Assembly (NCBI GenBank): GCA_000310025.1
Contig: FN647790.1
Span: 179,763-217,530, forward strand
DNA length: 37,768 nucleotides
Direction of reading: 5' to 3'
DNA from: Ectocarpus siliculosus
Lineage: Eukaryota; Sar; Phaeophyceae; Ectocarpales; Ectocarpaceae
Part shown: piece by piece, positions 1 through 8,954 of the stretch
Layout: the number at the start of each line of letters is the position of its first letter
Numbering within the stretch: position 1 is the first letter of the stretch
Program-made: the position numbers and the translations under genes
Notes under the pieces: model-generated
Told to the model about the DNA's origin: nothing
The model's input: the letters and a program-made list of their open reading frames with translations, nothing else
Databases searched by the model: none

Positions 1-363
1 AGGAGAAAAGCCCAGAAAAAACCCTAGTTGGCCCTCCCGGGCCATTCCCCCCTGCTTCCCACTGGCGGGGGTGTTGTTTGACATTGGGGCAGCGCCCTTT
101 ACTCCCCCACCTTTGCGCGTTCGATCGATAATTCCCGTCTGTGTACCCCCCCCCCCTCCCCCCCCGCCTTCTTGCTCGGGATGGACGTGACCTTTGATGC
201 CGGTAGTCGAACGCCTCTCGCGCTTGGTGCAACAACTCCGGCCAGGAATTGCAGGAATGCCGGGGACCTCTAGTCCTACAAGACCCGGGACATCCATAAA
301 GAAAGTGACCCCCCCCCCCCTCTTCTGCCACCCACCAGAAACGTTGGAAAGGTCTTGGGCTAG
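1..363. other. Intergenic, no gene seen
   Basis: No open frame with recognisable protein content was found on either strand. The stretch has several poly-C runs (about 148-165 and 310-321). It lies downstream of the minus-strand gene that stops at 364 and so may hold that gene's 3' UTR. Confidence 0.5.
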
Positions 364-975
364 TTAGTGGTGGAAGGTAAAGCCTCCCTCTGCGGAACGC
401 CTTCTCTTGCTCGGTGGCGGCGTGCTCGCGAACGGCCGCTCTGCCGCCTGCCGCTGCTCAAGCTGCTGCCGGCGAATCTGGACAGCTTGCTGCTCAAGAC
501 GTTGCGCTTGGAGGGAAGGCGACAGCATAGACGTAGCGGGCTGATTCGCCGCGTGCACGGCGGCAGCACTCCTGGCTCCACCGCCGCCGAAGCCCATCCC
601 CGGGGACACGGGCTTGAACATCCCCGGAGGGGGAACGGCAGCCGCGGACGGCAAGAACGACGACCCCTTCCTCGCACCGCCGGCACCGCCGTTGACGCCT
701 CCGATGAAGCCGCCACCACTGCCCCCGGTGAAAGGGGAGGGAGGGGAGAAAAGCGAAGCCTTCGCCGGCACCGCCAAGACGGAAGAAGGAGAGGGGGCAA
801 CGCAGACCGAAGACGGGTGGAAGTAGCCTATGTACCCCGGTCCGCCCGCCGCCGCCGTCCCCGCTGTTGTTGTTCCCGCCAGCCTGGTAACGATCATGCC
901 GTCGTTGCGGATGCTTTCGACGACGCCGATGCCGTGCGGCGTGTTGATGGACAGGCCCGCATATATGGGGGTCAT
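364..975 (-). CDS. Uncharacterised protein with a short N-terminal TPxGxGxVxxxRxDGMxV motif
   Basis: An open frame of 203 codons runs from ATG at 975 to TAA at 364-366. Residues about 8-32 (SINTPHGIGVVESIRNDGMI) resemble a short beta-rich motif, T-P-x-G-x-G-x-V-x-x-x-R-x-D-G-x-x-V, that I recall from several stramenopile proteins; that link is from memory. The middle is Gly/Ala/Pro-rich. Residues about 150-180 form a Gln/Arg-rich, probably helical segment (QRLEQQAVQIRRQQLEQRQ), followed by a basic PPSKRRR that could be a nuclear localisation signal. A good 3' splice site (AAACAG) ends three bases upstream of the ATG, at 979-981, so this may be the last exon of a longer gene rather than a whole gene. 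Codon-level low complexity lets other frames stay open here too, but only this frame shows the motif. Function unknown. Confidence 0.5.
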   Translation of the reverse strand: MTPIYAGLSINTPHGIGVVESIRNDGMIVTRLAGTTTAGTAAAGGPGYIGYFHPSSVCVAPSPSSVLAVPAKASLFSPPSPFTGGSGGGFIGGVNGGAGGARKGSSFLPSAAAVPPPGMFKPVSPGMGFGGGGARSAAAVHAANQPATSMLSPSLQAQRLEQQAVQIRRQQLEQRQAAERPFASTPPPSKRRRSAEGGFTFHH

Positions 976-1080
976 TATCTGTTTTAAACGAGGGGGCGGG
1001 GCGGGGGGGGGGGTTCAGGGGGTCGCTGGGTGGTGTGTCGACATAACTTGATCCGGGGGGGCGTGGGGGGGTACCCATGT

Positions 1081-1212
1081 TTTGCATGCCTTAACGGCTA
1101 GACCATTGACCGCGCGTCATTGACCGCGCGTCCTCAAGAGGACGGAGCATTGTTCCCACAGGTCCGATTGATCGCCGATGGTCAATCGGTCCTTCCTGCT
1201 TTACCTACCGGT
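1081..1212 (+). repeat. SINE-like dispersed repeat, copy 1
   Basis: The core GGCTAGACCATTGACCGCGC and the following part (GAGGACGGAGCATTGTT, then CAATCGGTCC) match the copy at about 22520-22632 closely. The head, after a G-run, is also shared with the reverse-strand copies at 19558-19690 and 25066-25190. An 11-base segment (ATTGACCGCGC) is locally duplicated in this copy only. Confidence 0.55.
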
Positions 1213-1921
1213 GGGGATTATTCTCCTGAACATCAGTCGTTTGATGCCCGACCACGAAAAATTCCCTCATCTCGTGACAGAGTTTCACCGCTAAATATTT
1301 CATTTTCAGGCTTGTTCGCGAGAGGAGGCGTGCGCGAAGCGAGAACGCCGCGCGTTGAGGACAGCGGGGTCGTCATCAGCACACGTGGAGCCCTTCCTCC
1401 CAAGCAGAATCAACCTCCCCACGCCAAGGACTGACTGCGCGAGTGAAGTGGTTCGTTTCTATCCGCGACAACACCCGACCAATTTTTGTCTTCGCGATGG
1501 AAGCGGAGAGGTGACACGCGTGCTGCTGTAGGTGCGCAAAACCTTCCGGCTTTGCACACCGGCGTGACAAGGGACCTTCCCCTACTTCCATGGAGTCCAT
1601 GAGCCGCCGGATGCTGTTGTCGTCCAACTGACGCCGCCTCGCACAGGTCTTGGCGTGAAGGTCTTAAGGGGTGTGGGCGTGGTACACGCGCAATGATGGT
1701 ACGCACTGACTATAATACCACGATTCAAAGCAAGCGTTCGACCCCGCTCCAATGCTGTCTCGCTTCTAGTAAATGAACACAACTTACTTCCGAGCAGCGC
1801 CAGGGTTGTCGGTGGCGGTTTGTCAGGGTCGTCGGACATGTTCATAGTAGGCGGGCATGCTGGGACGGGTAAAACCGCATACTGTACCTGGTACATTTGA
1901 CGACAAGCGAACCCTGCCGAA

Positions 1922-2128
1922 ACATACCACGCTCACTCGCTGGAACGACTTTCAAAGCGCGATTCCTGCAGCAGGAAGAATGGCGTTACCGACATTGGCG
2001 GCGTTGGAGCTGTCTCGTCGAGAGGTTTCCCGGAGATGTGTTCTTTCATTGGTCAATGATGCACCCTCTTAATCGTGGAGTAGTCGAGCTTTGAAAGTGG
2101 GTGCAGGGGGTGTGGTATCTCGTGTCAC
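1922..2128. repeat. TIR element family A, copy 1 (degenerate)
   Basis: The left end has ATACCACGCTCACTCGCTGG then ACTTTCAAAGCGCGATT. The right end has TCGAGCTTTGAAAG, then GGGGGTGTGGTAT. These are inverted relative to each other and match the ends of the copies at 5446, 10129, 29526 and 34832. The internal CTGTCTCGTCGAGAGGTTTC is also shared. Confidence 0.6.
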
Positions 2129-2811
2129 ATGCTGCTGTGCGGATAGAGAGTAGTGGCGAGCAAAAAAAAAAAGATTTTGTGATCAATGATCGTATGTACG
2201 ATACATGCCACCTACGCCGACTGACGACACCGGTATCAATGGAAGCGGTACTACCGCCAACACATACATCGCATCCAGAGAACAATGCTAGGGGCAGGAG
2301 GCGCCGTGGAGTCTACCCAGTCAGCCTGTGGCTAGATTCTCCGATGCCTTTGCCATGAGCCAAAAACGCTGCGGTGTGGAGGCTGGGGCGTATTTTCTGG
2401 CGCGCACCACCTTCGACTCAAATCGAATCTACACGATCAAGAGCTAACAGCGTGAGCGACACTTGTAGCAAGGGCTACCATAGAGATCCCATACACCGTC
2501 TTTTGCTGAAAACGCACCTTTCTTTGTGGTTATCCGTTGGTGGGCGTGGTGCTGCCAGCACAGCAGTGGTCCCTTCGTTGTTGATCCACAAAAACACAAA
2601 TACAACACACACACACCGGCTTTTTCCCTCCGCTTGTTTCCGTCTCAGTGAAAGCTATCCTGGCTGGGAGAGCGGTAGGTTGGCGTACGAACTGGCGTTT
2701 GGGCCGGGAATGGGGAGCGGGAAGCGTTGGTGTAGATGAGTTGGTGTGGTTTCGAGAGCCGTCTGGTTCCTCCGTGATGTGGTCATGATCTTGCCGTCTT
2801 GGCTTGGAAAG

Positions 2812-2838
2812 GAGGGGACATTAGGAAAATGTCCCCTC
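2812..2838. other. Perfect 11-bp hairpin
   Basis: GAGGGGACATT and AATGTCCCCTC are exact reverse complements separated by five bases (AGGAA), followed by an A-rich stretch with AATAAA at about 2844. It lies in the intergenic region upstream of the phosphatase gene. Its role is unknown. Confidence 0.6.
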
Positions 2839-3334
2839 ACAAAAATAAAGCTTCCTTGTCTCTCTGGACGGTTTCAAAAGTATTTGATGAGATTCGACGA
2901 GAACGAATTGACCCTCTTCCATGATGACCCAAGGCTAGGAAGGTAAAGGCTCTTCCACGACTGCTCAGCCGCGACGGAGAAGGTTGTTCTGCTCGCCTAG
3001 CGTGAGTCACTACCACTGGAATAGGTTGCCCTCTATGATTTGAGGTAATCTATCAAGAGAAGCGTCGTGTACATACATACCCATCTGCTCGTTGCCTGCT
3101 GCTGTACGCCCGACGACGGACAGCCGCCCGGTGCAGGGATTACCTAAGTTACCTCCTCCGATAGAAGTCAATCCTGCCATAACAAACAAGCCGACATTTT
3201 CTCTCCTCCTGTATGCGCCACGCGCGTGACGTGACGGCTGTTCTCCTGCCCAAGACGCTACAAGTGGTGGTGCAGCCCATAGCAGGCAGCGGCCGACGAC
3301 GGGGCCGGCGTAGAGCAAACTGTCGGCCAGAGTA

Positions 3335-6007
3335 ATGCCTGCGGGGGAGGGCGGTGAAACAGCCACCCCGATGGCAGTAGATTCATCCGCACCAAACGCT
3401 GCGGCGGCCACCTCGCCAAGAGCTAGTTCTTCTGCCAAGAGCAATGGAGCTGTTCCGTCCGCGGGCGGCGGCGACGGCGGCGGCAGGTCAGTCCTTCCGT
3501 TGTCATGCAGCAGGCAGATTAGAACGACAAAGATCTGAACACTTTTTACTGCTTGTTCGGAGACGTTCTTGAAGAAAGCACTCGAACACCTACCGTAGCC
3601 TACACTACTAAGTGTTGTTTTCAGACCCTCGGTGTGATACAGCACAATAGCCCAGGTCTGAAGTCCAACGTAAACGTCTGTCTAACGTATGTCTACCCTC
3701 CACATGTTGGAAGACGTGTGAGTACCCCCGGTCTGCTGCTACCATACGTATGCATAGTATGCATAAGCAGTGAACAAGAGACAGCTTGTACTTGCTGCGC
3801 GGGCTGCTGCAACGAAAGTCTGCGAATGGCTACAAAAGAACACCAGTGGATTTGTTGTGCATGTTATGTAGACGTTTCTGCTCGAGTTTGACAAATCACC
3901 ACAAGCTACAAGTCCGAGAAGAGTTCTCCCAGTGAAAGAACCGTAAACATCCAAGTAGAAGTCAAAGCTTTCTGTTCTTCTTGGCCAACCTCATACTACG
4001 TTACCAGCTGGAGGCGTGTTCATGTTGCATAACGGCATTTGAATTAGACCAACACCTCATCGCAACGATGCAGACTACCAACTTAAAGCGTGGAGATCAC
4101 CTTCGTTAAGGCTACAATCTCCCAACGTCTGTCGAGGACGATTCCCTCTTTTCACAAAAGCGTACGAAGAATGTAGTTCATAGTCTGGCAGTATAGATAG
4201 ACTATGCATGCAATCAAATACGAGTCCAGATTCTATTTTTTCCGAATGTCAACGCCCCCCGAAAGGCGTGGTCTGACGTCAAGAACAGATGGGGTGCATA
4301 CACGCCCAACGAGCTAAACGACCTACTACGTACATGTAGGTCCTTTCCGACAAGGATTGACCAGCATACAGAGGACTGAGTTATGCTGTTCCATGAAAGT
4401 TCACGTTTCGCCGCATTGTCAGTTTCTCCTCCGTGTGAATTGGTGTCTTCTGCAGGGCACGTCGCTCGAGCTCTGTCGTGGTCTACCCCGAAAAACACGA
4501 TGCCGGCAAGCCCAAAGTCTTCGCCCGTCAGTCCTTCGTCGCTTCCGGAGAGGAGGAAGAGATGGCCGACACCATCCTCCAGGCCCGCCAGCTGGGTGAG
4601 AGGGGCCGATGCTGCGGTCGATAGAGGCTACAATTGAGCTTCTGGTGGTGGTGGTGGCGACGATGCTACTGCGCTCTCTGACGTTATCGATAGGCGCAAA
4701 ACAACGTTGCTGGGCGATGGAAACATTAAAACGACGACGACGACAACCACAACAACAACCACGCCGTCAACGGTAGTACTACCCTCCCCTCGTCTGAACC
4801 CTCTTCTCGTTCACGCGTTGTCGTCGTTCAGCCGGCCAGAGACGCCGGTCTACCTTCAACGCCAACAAGAAGACCGCCCGGGAGGGAGAGATCGCCCAGG
4901 TGGCGCAAAACCTGGCCGCGCGCCGGGACTCGTCTGCCGCGGCGACGGTCAATGCCGCTGCTGGTGCTACCGCCAACACTGCGACCGCAGCGGCCGGTGT
5001 TGCGGTGGGTAGAACTACCCTTGCAGCTCGTTGGTTAACCTAGACGGTCGTCCACGTACAATTTTGCCTCCTTTTGTAGCAATCAACTACTGTAAAACAA
5101 CCGGGCGGCAGAAATCTACACGTTTGCGCGCGACAACAATTAGCAGTTTCCAGGTACATTTATCGTCAGCAACAACAACAGCAGCAACAGCTACCACCGC
5201 GGTCCGATAAGGCGACACCAACTTCTGTGCCGTCCGCGCGCGCCACCCCTCGCCGTGGTTTTTCCGGTCTCTCGTGCAGGTCGACCCCGCGGACGCAGAT
5301 GCTGTGGCGCGACGGAGGTCTTCCGTCATGAAGCTCCCGGACAACGTGAGAACCCCTGCGAGTGTACCGAAGGTTGCAAATAGGACAACCATAACGCCTA
5401 TGATGTACATTGGGGCGTTCTAGATGAACCTTTGCGGCGTTCTATTATAGTCTATATCACACACCCTTGGGACCGATTTTGGAAGTTCGACTGCTCGGCA
5501 GGAAAATCAGTGACGGTGGCGAGAATGGCGTCGTTGGAACCGTCTCGTCGAGAGCTTTCCGAAAAAGCACCCTTAGATTTAGGCCTCCTCTTTGTCGGTT
5601 CGTAGTCGAGCTTCAATAATCGGCCCAGTAGGGGGTATGATATCCCACGCAACCTACGGTAACCATGTACCACTTGCATGTTTGGTCAGCTTCTTTTTCT
5701 TCTTGTTGAAAACATTTGAGCTTAAAACAAAACTACCTTCCCTTCTCTACCCTCAGAGAGCGAATTTCTCGCGAGCCGGTTCATGATTGGAAAGTGTAAT
5801 ACGTGGCCGGGGGGTCGTTTGTCGTTGCCTTGGATGTTTTCTTTTTCGCAGCTGCGCGCTCTTGTGCAGCAGTCCGACGCAAGCGGGGTGCAGAAGAAGA
5901 CCGAGTCGCCGTACAACCCTCAGGGCGCCAGCGACGACAAGGCTCAGACGACGACGACCGACAACACCGCCGTGAGTTTCTGCTTTACCCTTTATAGGCT
6001 GCAGCGC

Positions 6008-6056
<49 letters not shown>

Positions 6057-7543
6057 ATTTGTTGTTGTTGACGATGCTCACACCTATCTATACCTCGATA
6101 CGTCTTGCCACAGAACAGACGATGAGTCCCCAGCATCAAAACAAGGTTACAAAACGACACTACACACGCGGCACCAGGGTTTCAACTACCGCTAGTTCTT
6201 AGGGCGCAGACGAAAACGACAACAGAGGCAGTAAGTAGTACCTCCCACCGTGGTTGTACGAGTGATCGCCCCCCCCGCGAGACCGACTTTCTTGGTTCGA
6301 GCGTTCCACAACCAAAAAGGGTGGGTGCTATCGAAAACCGACCGATAGACCCGACGAAATCTCTCGACGAGATCGTTTCCAAGAGCAACGTTGTCGGCAG
6401 CTGGCCCCCTCGTGGTTGAGGAGGAATCAAGCCATGAAAGTCTGTCCAAACCGGGTGGCGATCATTCGCACAACAATTTCGGTATTTAAGAATCCCGTGC
6501 TTCCTAGGGCGAGGTCAAGCCAGAGACAGCAGCCCCCCAGTGTTTCGTGGGCGCTATCTTCCGCGCGGAAAATGGCTCGGGCAATATTAACCACGTACGC
6601 GCCGTAGACAGCGTCCCTATCCACTGGTTTCGGGGGGTTGCGTTTCGGGTCTGAAGAAAGAGTTCGGCCTCTCTTTCTCTATTGTCCACCTGTCTGCGTC
6701 CACTCGGTTCTCTTGGTCTGAGCTTGAACAGTTTCTTCTTCCTCGAGATATTTGGCGGTTGCAACTTTCGGGACAAATTGTCACAGAGAAACGACGTCGT
6801 CTCTTCTCGGAGCAAGGACAGCGGAAGACCGCTAGGTAGGCCGTAGACCCAAGAAAAAACGCCTACTTCATATCAGCGTGGAGACAAATCGTCGGCGGCG
6901 ACCAAACCGCCAGCGACTCCTACGTCACCAAACACTAACAGCACAAGCAGAGAGTATTTCTGTCCTTGTCTTGACGAAAAGTCGGTGCCTGCTCTGTGGA
7001 AGCACAAGGGTTTTTCTGTGCCCTACGCCTGGCTGCGGCATTGCACAGAAGTGGCCATGCACACCCTGTACCCCCCTCGTTTCCCTTGTTGGTAAACCCT
7101 TTCGAAAAAAGGAAAATAATTATCGACGAAACAATACAGCAACAGCAACAACAACAACAACAACTGGTCACCCCTCCCCGACCTCCGCCGCCCTTGTTTT
7201 TATTTACACCCTTTCGAAACAAAACAAACTCAACATAACCAACACCAACACCAACACCAACAACAGACGACTTCGTCCCTCAACAACACGGGAAGCTCGA
7301 CCGCAAGCACCGGCAGCACCAGGGGCCGAGGTTGGCTGTCCAACGTCATGACCTTCATCCGCTGGAAAAAGGTGCCGAATAGCGACAGGAAGAGGGCATC
7401 TCGAGGAGGTGGGGGCGAGGAGGGGGGCACGCCGGGTTTGTCCCCTACCCCGGGGAAAGGGGGGCTTGGCAAGAAAAGGCGCTCCCTGCTGCCCAAGCAG
7501 CTGCCGGAGTTCGCCGGCCGCAAACAGGTTTGCTGCTGCTGCT

Positions 7544-7577
<34 letters not shown>

Positions 7578-8240
7578 GCTGTTGCTGTTGTTATCGGGAG
7601 TGGGGGTGATGGTGGTGGGGGCGTTGTTGCTGTCGCCACCACCGCTGACGTCGTCGTTGTTGTTGACGGTTACGGATGACTCCAATCTCTTGCGTATTGG
7701 TGCACCCAGTGTTGTAGGCAATGAATTTCGTCGCAACAGGCCATGATGCACAACAACCGCCGTTTGGTTCGGGGGAAGCCCCCAGAGAAATATATGTCGG
7801 TATTGTTAATATCGACGGGCGTCGTGGGGGAGACTAAGATTTCCGGATTCAAAGACAGTGTGTGTGTTTGTCTGTATGTTTAGCGATCGTATCGATTGCG
7901 GTGTGTGTATGTGTTTCGCACAGGAACACCGGCAAACTGCAACACAAGGTACTGCATGTGTACGGTGGTAAACCTAGCTATCTATGTAGAATCAGCCCGC
8001 CCCGCTTAACGCCAACAACTGCACCCTAAGCGGGGGGGGTGGGGAGGGGGGGTCCCAAGAATCGCACCCAAAGCGGGGGATAGGGGGGGACATGTCCTAG
8101 ACAACAACTCGACATAGATGCGCGTAACGCTAGACTCTACAATGTACACCGCATAGATAGGATGGAAGAATGCCAGCGCCACTTGACCCTCTTCGCTGCG
8201 TATCTATCTGTACCTCCCTTCTTGTTTCTGTCTCAACACG

Positions 8241-8283
<43 letters not shown>

Positions 8284-8875
8284 GCTCATCCTCGACCTGG
8301 ACGAAACGCTAGTCCACTCTTCGTTTAAGCCCGTGCCGGGGGCGGACTTTATCATGGACATCATGGTGGACGGCACCTTCTACAAGGTATGAAGAGCGAT
8401 GGTGCCCTACGGCCTTTACCACCGCCACGGAGGGGACGTCTTTGTTAAGCCGGGATATATACATGCAAGGAATATGGACTTGAACACGTACTTTCATGTC
8501 GATACAATATGGCACGGCGGTATAGGAGCACTTCGAGGTTATGCCGCCACCTTCTCGCTCCTGTGTAAATAACGACCGTGATCACGAACGTCTTCTCAAG
8601 GAGGTACAAACAGCCTGGCCTTTTTCTGCACCCGTTGTCTCGCAAACAGTCCACAAGAATAAAGGGCGGTGTTGAACGCGGAAATGTGAAATCTGGACAA
8701 CTCCTGTACCGTTGGTGTTGCTGTTCTTGTTGTCTCACATTAAAAACCGTTCCGATCTCTCTACCCGGTACCCCCACCCGTCCGTGCTGATCTAACACTT
8801 GAGCCGTCGACTCCCGTGGTCACGGGCTAACTTACCCTAACAAGGGGAAACGAATGACGAAAACCGCTGCTGCTG

Positions 8876-8954
<79 letters not shown>

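Larger units (their letters stand above)
979..3334. other. Head-to-head intergenic region with repeats
   Basis: This 2.4-kb interval lies between the minus-strand gene and the phosphatase start. It holds a SINE-like repeat copy (about 1081-1212), one copy of the terminal-inverted-repeat family A (about 1922-2128), a short perfect hairpin (2812-2838) and an ACAC tract near 2605. No protein-coding exon could be supported, though upstream exons of the minus-strand gene could lie here. Confidence 0.45.

Noticed and set aside
3010-3645. 211-codon open frame on the minus strand over phosphatase exon 1
   Set aside because: It is antisense to an exon whose splice phases agree with the rest of the phosphatase gene; its content looks like a shadow of Ala/Ser-rich coding sequence.
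8162-8386. Extending phosphatase exon 7 upstream to include the CAA tract as polyglutamine
   Set aside because: An in-frame acceptor at about 8176 exists, but joining exon 6 directly to 8285 gives the family-like [12 protein letters not shown], while the longer form inserts about 36 residues immediately before the first catalytic strand.
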